Below, piece by piece: positions 46,184-56,788 of a stretch of DNA of 64,000 bases (position 1 is the first letter of the stretch; the number at the start of each line of letters is the position of its first letter). Origin of the DNA: Kitasatospora terrestris. GTDB lineage: Bacteria > Actinomycetota > Actinomycetes > Streptomycetales > Streptomycetaceae. The stretch lies in NCBI RefSeq assembly GCF_039542905.1, contig NZ_BAABIS010000001.1, forward strand, positions 4,092,001-4,156,000, given 5' to 3'. Under the pieces are notes generated by a model that was not told the DNA's origin, did no database searches, and saw only the letters and a program-made list of their open reading frames with translations. The translations under genes and the position numbers were made by a program.

Positions 46184-46405
46184 ATGGAGCAGCACACCGT
46201 CGTTCGTTGTGCCGAGGGGCACGTGTTCAGCACCGCCACGTTTCCGATGCAGAACCTCCTGGAGGGGCGGCTCGGGCCGGGGAGACTGATCCGCTGCCCG
46301 CAGTGCGGACGGCTGCGGAACTCGGTGCCGGCGGACGTCGCGGAGCTGTCCGGTGCCCAACTGGCCCGCGCGTTGCGGCTGGAGGCGGTCGAGTCGCTGG
46401 CCTGA
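46184..46405 (+). CDS. small Cys-containing protein of unknown function
   Basis: A 73-aa protein: MEQHTVVRCAEGHVFSTATF, then LIRCPQCGRLRNSVPADVAE. The layout (RCAEGHVF ... RCPQCG) suggests a zinc ribbon. GGGGAAAGGGGACCG precedes the ATG. It is of a type conserved next to tRNA-Gly/dcd in streptomycetes, as far as I can judge; function unknown. Confidence 0.72.
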   Translation: MEQHTVVRCAEGHVFSTATFPMQNLLEGRLGPGRLIRCPQCGRLRNSVPADVAELSGAQLARALRLEAVESLA

Positions 46406-46433
46406 GCCGTCCCCGAACGGTTCGAACGGCCTC

Positions 46434-46467
46434 CGGAGGGCCCCCGCGATTGGGCGGGGGCCCTCCG
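46434..46467 (+). terminator. hairpin terminator before dcd
   Basis: A perfect 14-bp stem (CGGAGGGCCCCCGC and complement) with loop GATTGG. It lies between the small protein gene and dcd, 21 bases before the dcd start, so it ends the upstream transcript and may influence dcd expression. Confidence 0.8.
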
Positions 46468-46487
46468 CTGCACGTAATCTCGGGGGC

Positions 46488-47063
46488 GTGCTGCTCTCTG
46501 ACAAGGACATCCGTACCGAGATCGACAAGGGCCGGGTCGTGATCGACCCGTTCGAGCCCGCGATGGTCCAGCCCTCCAGCATCGACGTGCGGCTGGACCG
46601 TTTCTTCCGGGTGTTCGAGAACCACCGGTACCCGTACATCGACCCCTCCGAGGAGCAGTCGGACCTGACCCGGCTGGTGGAGCCGGAGGGCGACGAGGCG
46701 TTCATCCTGCACCCGGGCGAGTTCGTGCTGGCCTCGACGTACGAGGTGATCACGCTGCCGGACGACGTGGCGGCGCGCCTGGAGGGCAAGTCGAGCCTCG
46801 GCCGGCTCGGTCTGCTGACGCACTCGACGGCCGGGTTCATCGACCCGGGCTTCAGCGGTCACGTGACCCTGGAGCTGTCGAACGTGGCGACCCTGCCGAT
46901 CAAGCTGTACCCGGGCATGAAGATCGGCCAGCTGTGCCTGTTCCGGCTGAGCTCGCCCGCCGAGCACCCGTACGGCTCGGAGCGGTACGGCTCGCGCTAC
47001 CAGGGCCAGCGCGGCCCGACGGCCTCGCGTTCGCACCTGAACTTCCACCGCACCCAGGTCTGA
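46488..47063 (+). CDS. dcd: dCTP deaminase
   Basis: A 191-aa enzyme that converts dCTP to dUTP (or dUMP in bifunctional forms) for thymidylate synthesis. It opens VLLSDKDIRTEIDKGRVVID and has the family's nucleotide-binding segments LEGKSSLGRLGLLTHSTAGF (catalytic Glu region downstream FIDPGFSGHVTLELSN) and GMKIGQLCLFRLSSPAEHPY. The GTG at 46488 follows CGGGGGC. Length matches E. coli-type Dcd (about 190). Confidence 0.95.
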   Translation: MLLSDKDIRTEIDKGRVVIDPFEPAMVQPSSIDVRLDRFFRVFENHRYPYIDPSEEQSDLTRLVEPEGDEAFILHPGEFVLASTYEVITLPDDVAARLEGKSSLGRLGLLTHSTAGFIDPGFSGHVTLELSNVATLPIKLYPGMKIGQLCLFRLSSPAEHPYGSERYGSRYQGQRGPTASRSHLNFHRTQV

Positions 47064-47086
47064 CCGACCGCGGACGAGAAGCACCG

Positions 47087-47123
47087 GAGGGCGGCCCGGT
47101 CCCGGCAGGGACGGGCCGCCCTC
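47087..47123. terminator. terminator after dcd
   Basis: An 11-bp stem (GAGGGCGGCCC and complement) extended by a further 5 bp after one bulged G. It lies between convergent dcd and the AlaX-like gene, usable from both sides. Confidence 0.8.
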
Positions 47124-47166
47124 GCGCGTGTCCGCCGACGGGCTCGGCGGGGGCGTTCCGGGCCGC

Positions 47167-48057
47167 TCAGGCGCGCTTGGGGCGGGTGACGGCGACCAGT
47201 TCGGCGCCGTCCTCGGAGAGCCGCAGTTCGGTGCGGAGCTCGGCGAGTTCGCCGAGGTGGTGCAGGTGGGTGCCGCCGCAGAAGATCTCGGCGGGGCCGG
47301 CCGGGAGGTCGGCGTGCCAGCGGCGACGGGCGGTCAGCTCCGGGCCGGGGACCTCGATGCGGACGGCAGCGTCGGCGGCGACCCAGGCGGCGAGCTGGGC
47401 GTTGACGGTCTCGGTGAGGGCGGGCAGCGCGTCGGCGAGGGAGGGCAGCTCGTCGGTGGCGTCGGTGGTGAAGCCCTTCTTGCGCAGCGACTTGCCGAGC
47501 CGGTAGGTGTCGGTGCTGGCCTCGGTGTCCATCACCGAGGTGTCCATCGCGAGGCTGTCGAAGTCGGGGCTGCCGAAGGCGTCGGAGCGGCCCGGGTCCT
47601 TGCGCCAGCGCGGGGCGAGCGCGGCGTTGAGGGCGAGCGCGAGCAGGTGGCAGCCGGTGTGCGAGGCGGAGAGCAGGCCCCGGCGCTCGGCGTCCACGGC
47701 GAGTGCGGCGGACTTGCCGACCACGTCGGCCGGGATCTCCTCGACCACGTGCAGGACCAGCCAGGACCACTCCTCGTCGCCGCGGCGGACCGGGATGTCG
47801 GCGCCGACCAGCGGGTCGCCGCCGTCCGGGCCGACGCCGCCGGTGAGGCAGTCGACGACGGCGTAGCCGGTGCCGTCCACGGTCAGCGTGCCGAGGTCGG
47901 CGGGCTGGTCGGGCCAGGTGTGGTCGAGCGGGTGGAACGGGGTCGCCTCGGTGACCACGGCGCTGCGGCCGTCGGCGAGGCGGTGCACGGCGATGATCGG
48001 CGACTCGCCGGTCACCGCCCCGGCCGGGAAGCTGACGTGGGTGGTGGGCAGGGGCAT
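47167..48057 (-). CDS. AlaX-like alanyl-tRNA editing/metal-dependent hydrolase
   Basis: A 296-aa protein with the zinc-binding motifs of the alanyl-tRNA synthetase editing domain: SASHTGCHLLALALN (HxxxH, about residue 132) and FCGGTHLHHLGEL (CxxxH, about 261). Free-standing proteins with this domain hydrolyse mischarged Ser- or Gly-tRNA(Ala). The N-terminal 100 residues are a small beta domain. Cytosolic. Substrate specificity cannot be read from motifs alone. Confidence 0.8.
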   Translation of the reverse strand: MPLPTTHVSFPAGAVTGESPIIAVHRLADGRSAVVTEATPFHPLDHTWPDQPADLGTLTVDGTGYAVVDCLTGGVGPDGGDPLVGADIPVRRGDEEWSWLVLHVVEEIPADVVGKSAALAVDAERRGLLSASHTGCHLLALALNAALAPRWRKDPGRSDAFGSPDFDSLAMDTSVMDTEASTDTYRLGKSLRKKGFTTDATDELPSLADALPALTETVNAQLAAWVAADAAVRIEVPGPELTARRRWHADLPAGPAEIFCGGTHLHHLGELAELRTELRLSEDGAELVAVTRPKRA

Positions 48058-48201
48058 GCGGGGCTCCGGAGCACGAGGGTCGACCGGGGATCGCCCGGCG
48101 TCGAACACCACAGCCTACAAAATCCCAGCATGCGGACAGCCGGGGCGGGAGCCGGGCGGCTGGAGAACCGGGGAGCCGCGCGGCCCCGGGAGCCGGCCGG
48201 C

Positions 48202-49131
48202 TCAGCCCAGCGTGGGCAGCTTGATCAGCACCAGCAGGGCGAGCAGCTGCACGGCGGCGGCCCCGGCCGCCTTGCCCCAGGGCAGGTCGTGCACCCGGCG
48301 GACCATGGTGGTCAGCAGGGCGGCGCAGGCCAGCCAGGTCGCCCAGCCGACCACCTGCACCACCGGGTTGGTGACCGGAAGGAAGAGCGCGAGCAGCAGC
48401 CGCGGCGCGTCCGTGGTCCAGGTGATCAGGACGGCCAGGCCGACGGTGGACTGCCAGGGCCCGTCACCGCCGAACTGGCGGGCCAGCGCGTGGGTGACGG
48501 CGCCGAGCACCGCCCCGGCGAGGCTGAAGCCGACCGCGGCGGCGACGATCGCCCAGACCGCGACCGAGAAGGTGGAGTTGACCACGTCCCCGCGGGTGGA
48601 GCCGATCGCGAAGACGGCGAGCACGCCGTAGAGCAGCGAGACGCAGAGGGCGGGCAGCCAGACCTGGTGGTCGCGCATCCGGTCGAAGGTCCGGTTCGGC
48701 TCGCGGTACATCCCGACCAGCAGCTCCCGCCAGGGCAGCCGGGGGCCGCCCTGGTGCGGTGAGGACTGGCCGCCGGCCCGGTAGACGGCGACGTTGTCCT
48801 CGCCCCGGTAGCCGCCGTGCGGGTCCTGCTCGGGGCCGCCGCCGTCGTACCCGCCGTCGTAGCCGCCCTGGTAGCCGTAGTCGCCCTCGTACGGCTGGTA
48901 GGGCTCGGTGCCGCCGTACGGGTGACCGCCGTACGGCTGGCCCCCGATCGGGAAGGCGCGGGTGTGCCCCGGCTGGTCGCCGGGGCCGTCCGCCGGGTAG
49001 GGCGGCTGCGGGGCGGTGAAGTACTCGGGCTCCCCCGCCGGGCCGCCGTACTGCGGCGTCTGCCCGCCGGGCGTCGACCACCCCTGTCGGGGGTCGACGC
49101 CCTGCCCGTTGTCGTGTCGATTGCCAGCCAC
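48202..49131 (-). CDS. Yip1 domain membrane protein
   Basis: A 309-aa protein: a disordered N-terminal half rich in Gly, Tyr, Pro and Gln (YGYQGGYDGGYDGGGPEQDP), then a Yip1-like domain beginning WRELLVGMYREPNRTFDRMR with five predicted helices (LPALCVSLLYGVLAVFAIG; FSVAVWAIVAAAVGFSLAGA; VVQVVGWATWLACAALLTTM). Role in bacteria unknown. I place the start at the GTG 49131; the mRNA may be leaderless, with TACCGT seven bases upstream. Confidence 0.8.
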   Translation of the reverse strand: MAGNRHDNGQGVDPRQGWSTPGGQTPQYGGPAGEPEYFTAPQPPYPADGPGDQPGHTRAFPIGGQPYGGHPYGGTEPYQPYEGDYGYQGGYDGGYDGGGPEQDPHGGYRGEDNVAVYRAGGQSSPHQGGPRLPWRELLVGMYREPNRTFDRMRDHQVWLPALCVSLLYGVLAVFAIGSTRGDVVNSTFSVAVWAIVAAAVGFSLAGAVLGAVTHALARQFGGDGPWQSTVGLAVLITWTTDAPRLLLALFLPVTNPVVQVVGWATWLACAALLTTMVRRVHDLPWGKAAGAAAVQLLALLVLIKLPTLG

Positions 49132-49263
49132 GCTTCGACGGTACCTGCTGTCGCTGACCGTCCGTCCGTTGATCACGGCGCCGGGCCGCGATTGCAGCCG
49201 TCCTGTGACGCGGGCCGGGCGGTGGCCCGGGAGCCCCCCTGGTGCCCCCGGCGGGGGCCGGGG

Positions 49264-50412
49264 TCAGCTCCCGACGCGGGCGGCCGGGGCGTGCACCGCG
49301 GCGGCGGCGGTGGTGCCGGCCGGGCAGCCGCCGGGGCCGGCGGTGAGCCGGACGGCGCCGGTGGGCAGCAGGGTGCCGCAGGCGATCCGCAGGCCGGGCG
49401 GCAGCTCGTTCTCGGGCTCCAGCACCGCGCCGTCGCCGATCACCGCGCCGTCCAGCGAGCAGCGCTCGCCGACCACGGCGAACGCGCCGACGATCGAGTC
49501 CTTCACGTAGGCGTCCGGGCCGATCGCGGCGCCGGGGAGGATCACGCTGCCCTCGACGATGGCGCCGGCGGCCACGGTGGCGTCCTCGGAGACCACGGTG
49601 CCGTTGGAGAGCACGGCGCCCTGGTCGACCCGGGCACCGGGCAGCAGCAGCGCCTCACCGGTCGGGCCGGGGACGGCCGGGGAGTCGACCTTGCCGAGCA
49701 CCAGGTCGGCGGAGCCGCGGACGAACGCGCCGGGCGTGCCCAGGTCCAGCCAGTACGAGGTGTCGACCACGCCGCGCAGCAGGGCGCCCCCGGCGAGCAG
49801 CTCGGGGAAGGTCTCGCGCTCGACGGACACCTCCCGGCCGGCCGGGATGGTGTCGATCACCGAACGGGTGAAGACGTAGCAGCCAGCGTTGATCTGGTCG
49901 GTGACGATCTGCTCGGGGGTCTCCGGCTTCTCCAGGAACTCCAGCACCCGCCCGTCCTCGTCGGTCGGGACCAGGCCGAAGGCGCGCGGGTCCTCGACCC
50001 GGGTGAGGTGCAGGGTGACGTCGGCGCCGCTGGCCACGTGGCTGTCGCGCAGCGCGGCGATGTCCACGCCGGAGAGGATGTCGCCGTTGAAGACCAGGAC
50101 CGGCTCGTCGGGGCCGCAGGTCAGGCCGGAGGCGGCGTTGCGGATGGCGCCGCCGGTGCCGAGCGGTTCCTTCTCGGTGAGGTAGACCAGCTCGATGCCG
50201 TACGGGCTGCCGTCCTGGAAGTGGTCCTCGAAGACCTCGGCGAGGTACGAGGTGGCCAGCACGACCCGGGTGACTCCGGCGGCGGCGGCGCGGGCCAGCT
50301 GGTGCGCGATGAACGGCACCCCGGCGACCGGCAGCATCGGCTTCGGCGTGTGGGTGGTCAGCGGGCGCAGCCTGGTGCCCTTGCCACCGACCAGCATGAT
50401 CGCCTCGGGCAT
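49264..50412 (-). CDS. NDP-sugar synthase (mannose-1-phosphate guanylyltransferase-like)
   Basis: A 382-aa nucleotidyltransferase: N-terminal Rossmann domain MPEAIMLVGGKGTRLRPLTT with the GGxGTRLRPLT activating loop and TPKPMLPVAG; FNGDILSGVD holds the metal Asp; then a C-terminal left-handed beta-helix from hexapeptide repeats (LSNGTVVSEDATVAAGAIVE). It makes GDP-mannose or a similar NDP-hexose for glycoconjugates. The exact base and sugar are not fixed by motifs. Confidence 0.88.
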   Translation of the reverse strand: MPEAIMLVGGKGTRLRPLTTHTPKPMLPVAGVPFIAHQLARAAAAGVTRVVLATSYLAEVFEDHFQDGSPYGIELVYLTEKEPLGTGGAIRNAASGLTCGPDEPVLVFNGDILSGVDIAALRDSHVASGADVTLHLTRVEDPRAFGLVPTDEDGRVLEFLEKPETPEQIVTDQINAGCYVFTRSVIDTIPAGREVSVERETFPELLAGGALLRGVVDTSYWLDLGTPGAFVRGSADLVLGKVDSPAVPGPTGEALLLPGARVDQGAVLSNGTVVSEDATVAAGAIVEGSVILPGAAIGPDAYVKDSIVGAFAVVGERCSLDGAVIGDGAVLEPENELPPGLRIACGTLLPTGAVRLTAGPGGCPAGTTAAAAVHAPAARVGS

Positions 50413-50575
50413 GCGGTACGTCTCCCTTTGCTGCGTTGCCGTCGGGCCCTGTCCGGTCGCCTCCGGCGGACCCGCAGGTCGCGGGTCCGCAGCCTAATCT
50501 AGTTCCCCCGCTCCGCGCCCCGGTCAGCCAGGGGTCGGGCTGGGGCCTGCCGATCGGCGGGGGCCCGCGGGTCGC

Positions 50576-51646
50576 TCAGGGCAGCAACCAGGAGTACGCC
50601 GCGGGAGCCCCGGCCGAGGTGCCGCCGCTCGCGTTCAGCCGGCCGACGGCGTCGGCCGCGAGGGCCTGGTTCCAGATCTGCAGGTCGGCGATGGCACCGT
50701 CCCAGTTGTCGGTCCACTGGTCCTTCCAGCGGGTGCGGCCGATCTGGGTGGGGCCGCCGGTCTGCCAGATCCCGGGGACGGCGGTGGTCTGCTGGAGGGC
50801 GCCGTTGACGTACAGCGAGATCTTCTTGCTGCCCGCGTCGTAGACGCCGGTGAGCAGCAGCCACTGGCCGGTGGTGGCGGTGGCGGTGGAGAAGGCCTGG
50901 CGGACGTTGCGGTCGTCGTTGCCGGCCGCGCTCTGGATCTTGAAGACCCACTGGTTGTGCTCGCCCCAGTAGTCGCGGCCCAGGTAGAACGAGTAGTAGC
51001 CGCCGGTGCCCTGACTGATGACCGCCCGGGCGCCGGTGGGGGCGTTGTTGCGGACCACGGCGGAGACCGTGAAGCTCTTGCCGGTGTCGACCAGCGGGGC
51101 CCCGCTCTGGGCGTTGCCGTCGGCGCTGCCGTGCAGGTCGAGGGTCGGGCCGCGGTGGCCGTCGGCGGTGCCGACCGAGGCGCCCGCGCCGAGGGTCAGG
51201 CCGGCCAGCTGGGCCGGCGGCGCGGGAGCGGTGGCGCCCGCGGGGGCGGAGGCGCTCTTCCCGGGCCTGGGGGAGCCGCTGGGGCTCGCGGAGGCGGACG
51301 CTCCGGGCGAGGCCGGGGCGGAGGCCGGTCCGGACGCGGAGGCGGACGGGGCGGCGCTGTCCGGCGCGGGCCCGTCGGGCGCGGCGCTGACCGGTGCGGT
51401 GGGGGCCGCGGCGTCGTGCCGCTCGCCCCCGCCGGGGCGGGAGACGGCCAGCGCGGTGGCGACCAGGGCGCCGACCACGAGCACGGCGGCCGCGCCGCCG
51501 CCGATCTTCCACAACCGCTTGCGCCGGTGCTCGCGCTCGTTGGCCTCGGCCAGTGCCGCCCAGTCCGGGGCGGCGCTGGTCACGGTCGGCAACTGCCCGC
51601 CCCAGCCCGGCGTTCCCCCGCCCGGCACTCCCCCGCCATCGCTCAT
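50576..51646 (-). CDS. membrane-anchored LamG/concanavalin-fold protein
   Basis: A 356-aa protein: cytosolic N-terminus (about 1-47), one transmembrane helix (GGGAAAVLVVGALVATALAV), a long Ala/Ser/Pro linker (about 75-140) and an external LamG-like jelly roll (about 165-345; KSFTVSAVVRNNAPTGARAV, LLLTGVYDAGSKKISLYVNG, WDGAIADLQIWNQAL). It probably binds a cell-surface or environmental glycan. I chose the ATG at 51646. Confidence 0.85.
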   Translation of the reverse strand: MSDGGGVPGGGTPGWGGQLPTVTSAAPDWAALAEANEREHRRKRLWKIGGGAAAVLVVGALVATALAVSRPGGGERHDAAAPTAPVSAAPDGPAPDSAAPSASASGPASAPASPGASASASPSGSPRPGKSASAPAGATAPAPPAQLAGLTLGAGASVGTADGHRGPTLDLHGSADGNAQSGAPLVDTGKSFTVSAVVRNNAPTGARAVISQGTGGYYSFYLGRDYWGEHNQWVFKIQSAAGNDDRNVRQAFSTATATTGQWLLLTGVYDAGSKKISLYVNGALQQTTAVPGIWQTGGPTQIGRTRWKDQWTDNWDGAIADLQIWNQALAADAVGRLNASGGTSAGAPAAYSWLLP

Positions 51647-51739
51647 GGCGCCGATGCTAGGCCATCCCGAACAGGCGTACGCGAAGACCCCGCCCGCCGC
51701 CACGGGGGCGGTGGACGGGGCCTTCGGGGCGGGCGGCCG

Positions 51740-53956
51740 TCAGGCCTCGACCGGCTCCGCCTCGGGCTCCACGGGCTGTGCCTTGACCGAGTCCAGCAGC
51801 AGCTGGGCGACGTCGACCACCTTCAGGTGCTCCTTGGCGGCGCCCTCGTTCTTCTTGCCGTTGACCGAGTCGGAGAGCATCACCAGGCAGAACGGGCAGG
51901 CGGTGGAGACGATGTCCGGGTTGAGGGACAGCGCCTCGTCCACGCGCTCGGTGTTGATGCGCTTGCCGATCCGCTCCTCCATCCACATCCGCGCGCCGCC
52001 GGCGCCGCAGCAGAAGCCCCGCTCCTTGTGGCGGTGCATCTCCTGCTGGCGCAGGCCCGGGACCTTGTCCATGATCTCGCGCGGCGGCGAGTAGACCTTG
52101 TTGTGGCGGCCCAGGTAGCAGGGGTCGTGGTAGGTGATCAGACCCTCGACCGGGTTGACCGGCAGCAGCTTGCCCTCGTCGATCAGGTGCTGCAGCAGCT
52201 GGGTGTGGTGGATGACCTCGAAGTGGCCGCCCAGCTGCGGGTACTCGTTGGCGATGGTGTTGAAGCAGTGCGGGCAGGTGGCCACGATCCGCTTGGTCGG
52301 GGCGTCCTCGAGCGCGGCGTTCAGGGTCTCGACGTTCTGCGCGCCGAGCATCTGGAACAGGAACTCGTTGCCCAGGCGGCGCGGGGAGTCACCGGTGCAG
52401 GTCTCCTCCTTGCCGAGGATCGCGAACTTCACGCCCGCGGTGTGCAGCAGCTCGGCGAAGGCCTTGGTGGTCTTCTTGGCCCGGTCCTCCAGGGCGCCGG
52501 CGCAGCCGACCCAGTAGAGGTACTCCACCTCGGCGGGGTCGATGTCCTCGCCGATCACCGGCACCTCGATGCCGGTCTCCTTCTTGAGCTCCTTGACCCA
52601 GTCCAGGCGCGCCTTGGTGGCCAGGCCCCACGGGTTGCCCTTGTTCTCCAGGTTCTTGAGCATCGTCCCGGCCTCGGTCGGGAAGCTGCTCTCGATCATC
52701 ACCTGGTAGCGGCGCATGTCGACGATGTGGTCGACGTGCTCGATGTCCACCGGGCACTGCTCGACGCAGGCGCCGCAGGTGGTGCAGGACCACAGCACGT
52801 CCGGGTCGATGACGCCGTTCTCCTCGGCGGTGCCGATCAGCGGGCGCTCGGCCTCGGCCAGCGCCTCGGCGGGCACGCCCGCCAGCTGCTCGGCGGTCGC
52901 CTTCTCCTCGCCCTCCATGTCCTTGCCGCCGCCGGCGAGCAGGTAGGGGGCCTTGGCGTAGGCGTGCTCGCGCAGGCTCATGATCAGCAGCTTCGGCGAG
53001 AGCGGCTTGCCGGTGTTCCAGGCGGGGCACTGCGACTGGCAGCGGCCGCACTCGGTGCAGGTGGAGAAGTCGAGGATGCCCTTCCAGGAGAAGTGCTCGA
53101 CCTGGGAGACGCCGAAGACCGCGTCGTCGGCCGGGTCCTCGAAGTCGATCGGGGCGCCGCCGCTGGTCATCGGACGGAGCGCGCCGAGTGCGGTGGCGCC
53201 GTCCTCCTCGCGCTTGAAGTAGATGTTGAAGAAGCCGAGGAAGCGGTGCCAGGCGACACCCATCGACGGGTTGATGCCGATGGTGATGGCCCACGCGAAG
53301 GAGATGCAGATCTTCAGCATCGCGAAGACGTAGATCAGGTTGACCAGCGTGCCGTGCGCGACGCCGTTGAACGCGGCGACGATCGGGTACGAGACCAGGT
53401 ACGTCGGGTCGTAGGAGTCGACACCCTCCAGGGCGCCCTCCAGGCCGCGCAGCATCATGATGCACAGGCCGATGCCGAGGATCGTGTACTCGACGTAGAA
53501 CGCCTGCCAGGCGATCGAGCCGGCGAACCGGGACTTGCGGCCGGCCCGCGAGGGCAGGCTGAGCAGCCGGATCACGATCAGGGTCAGGATGCCCAGCGTG
53601 GTCAGGGTGCCGATCAGCTCGACGAAGATGTTCCAGGGCAGCCAGTGGCCGATCACCGGCAGCGCGAACTCGGCGTCGAAGAGCTGGCCGAAGGCGTTGA
53701 CCAGGGTCAGCACCAGGGAGAAGAAGCCGACCGCGACGAACCAGTGCGCGATGCCGACGATGCCCCAGCGGTTCATCCTGGTGTGGCCGAGGAATTCGAC
53801 CGCGACGGTCCTCACCCGCTGCAGGGGCGAACCGAAGCGGGTGGTGTCGACCGCGCCGGTCCTCACCACCCGGTAGATGTACGCGGCCGCACGGGCGGCG
53901 AGCGCGGTGCCGATCACAGTCGTGACCAGCGAGATGACGATCGCTGCTAGCTGCAT
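51740..53956 (-). CDS. membrane-bound heterodisulfide reductase-like Fe-S oxidoreductase
   Basis: A 738-aa protein. The N-terminal 250 residues hold about five transmembrane helices with His residues suited to heme b (NarI/HdrE-like). Two 4Fe-4S motifs follow (CTECGRCQSQCPAWN and CTTCGACVEQCPVDIE), then two CCG domains (ATCPHCFNTIANEYPQLGG, RGFCCGAGGARMW). It probably links a menaquinone pool to a cytosolic electron donor; the partner is unknown. The ATG at 53956 faces the dnaK promoter. Confidence 0.9.
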   Translation of the reverse strand: MQLAAIVISLVTTVIGTALAARAAAYIYRVVRTGAVDTTRFGSPLQRVRTVAVEFLGHTRMNRWGIVGIAHWFVAVGFFSLVLTLVNAFGQLFDAEFALPVIGHWLPWNIFVELIGTLTTLGILTLIVIRLLSLPSRAGRKSRFAGSIAWQAFYVEYTILGIGLCIMMLRGLEGALEGVDSYDPTYLVSYPIVAAFNGVAHGTLVNLIYVFAMLKICISFAWAITIGINPSMGVAWHRFLGFFNIYFKREEDGATALGALRPMTSGGAPIDFEDPADDAVFGVSQVEHFSWKGILDFSTCTECGRCQSQCPAWNTGKPLSPKLLIMSLREHAYAKAPYLLAGGGKDMEGEEKATAEQLAGVPAEALAEAERPLIGTAEENGVIDPDVLWSCTTCGACVEQCPVDIEHVDHIVDMRRYQVMIESSFPTEAGTMLKNLENKGNPWGLATKARLDWVKELKKETGIEVPVIGEDIDPAEVEYLYWVGCAGALEDRAKKTTKAFAELLHTAGVKFAILGKEETCTGDSPRRLGNEFLFQMLGAQNVETLNAALEDAPTKRIVATCPHCFNTIANEYPQLGGHFEVIHHTQLLQHLIDEGKLLPVNPVEGLITYHDPCYLGRHNKVYSPPREIMDKVPGLRQQEMHRHKERGFCCGAGGARMWMEERIGKRINTERVDEALSLNPDIVSTACPFCLVMLSDSVNGKKNEGAAKEHLKVVDVAQLLLDSVKAQPVEPEAEPVEA

Positions 53957-54145
53957 CGGCTCTCCGTCTCCAGCGGCTTCGTGGCAGTGTCCTGATTGAT
54001 TGTACTGGTCGGTAACTTGCATGGCCGACGCGCCGGACATTACCGGTCGTTAACACTTCTTCTGAAGATGCTCAAGGTATGGCGGCAGTCACGTAAGGCC
54101 ACACTCACCCGGTCGGACGGCATCGCGACATAAGCGCTCAGTAAA

Positions 54146-54166
54146 GTTGAGCGACACGGACTCATG
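54146..54166. promoter_or_regulatory. HAIR-like HspR site 1
   Basis: GTTGAGC-N7-ACTCATG matches the HspR inverted repeat (CTTGAGT-N7-ACTCAAG) at 11 of 14 arm positions. It lies just upstream of the dnaK -35 (TTGACG, 54171). Confidence 0.75.
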
Positions 54167-54170
54167 GCTG

Positions 54171-54199
54171 TTGACGCTGTCCGGTCGGTCATGCATGCT
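54171..54199 (+). promoter_or_regulatory. dnaK operon promoter
   Basis: TTGACG (54171-54176) and CATGCT (54194-54199) with a 17-base spacer form a vegetative-type promoter. HAIR-like site 2 begins at the -10 and site 1 precedes the -35, so HspR would cover the promoter. Confidence 0.65.
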
Positions 54200-54218
54200 T
54201 GAGTCCGTACAGCTCAAC
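54198..54218. promoter_or_regulatory. HAIR-like HspR site 2
   Basis: CTTGAGT-N7-GCTCAAC has a perfect left half and 5 of 7 in the right half of the HAIR consensus. It covers the probable transcription start, 22 bases before the dnaK ATG. Confidence 0.8.
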
Positions 54219-54239
54219 TTCTCCCCGGAGGTATTCACG

Positions 54240-56080
<1,841 letters not shown>

Positions 56081-56084
<4 letters not shown>

Positions 56085-56668
56085 CGGAGAAGCCGCAGGG
56101 CGAGCAGCCCGGCGACGACTCCGCCGCCGAGGAGGCCGTCCTCAAGGCGGCCGAGGAGGCCGTGTCCGGTGCGGCGGGCGAGGAGCTCGCCGCCGCCAAG
56201 CGGGAGGCCGGCGAGCGCACGGCCGACCTCCAGCGCCTCCAGGCCGAGTACCAGAACTACCGCAAGCGGGTCGAGCGCGACCGGCTGACGGTCCGCGAGA
56301 TCGCCGTCTCCAACATCCTGGAGTCGCTGATCCCGGTGCTGGACGACATCGGCCGGGCCCGTGAGCACGGCGAGGTGACCGGCGGCTTCAAGTCCGTCGC
56401 CGAGTCGCTGGAGACCGTGGTCGCCAAGCTGGGCCTGCAGCAGTTCGGCAAGGAGGGCGAGCCCTTCGACCCGACGCTGCACGAGGCTCTGATGCACAGC
56501 TACTCCTCGGAGGTCACCGAGGACACCTGCGTGCAGATCCTCCAGCCGGGCTACCGGATCGGCGAGCGGATCATCCGCCCGGCGATGGTCGCGGTGGCCG
56601 AGCCCCAGCCCGGCACCCAGACCACCGCGGAGCCCGACGCCGACAAGGCCGACGGCACCGAGAGCTGA
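56081..56668 (+). CDS. grpE: nucleotide exchange factor GrpE
   Basis: A 195-aa GrpE: a charged disordered N-terminus, the long dimer helix (LQRLQAEYQNYRKRVERDRL, about 47-66) and the beta-wing end with FDPTLHEALMHSYSSEV and VQILQPGYRIGERIIRPAMV. It releases ADP from DnaK. Translation is coupled to dnaK (ATGA). Confidence 0.97.
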
Positions 56669-56695
56669 ACCAGCTGACCCCAGCTGACAACCCGT

Positions 56696-56744
56696 GCGCT
56701 GCGGAGTCGTACGTCGTCCAGTACGACGGCCGGCTCCGCAGCGC
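56696..56744 (+). other. perfect stem-loop in the grpE-dnaJ gap
   Basis: GCGCTGCGGAG (56696-56706) pairs with CTCCGCAGCGC (56734-56744), with an inner stem TCGTAC/GTACGA (56707-56712 with 56721-56726). It lies in the 120-base gap before dnaJ, without a U-tail. It could attenuate, process or stabilise the operon mRNA. Confidence 0.65.
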
Positions 56745-56788
56745 CGTATCCACGCACAGACGTCTCCGGGAGGTGGCGGTAACCAGCC

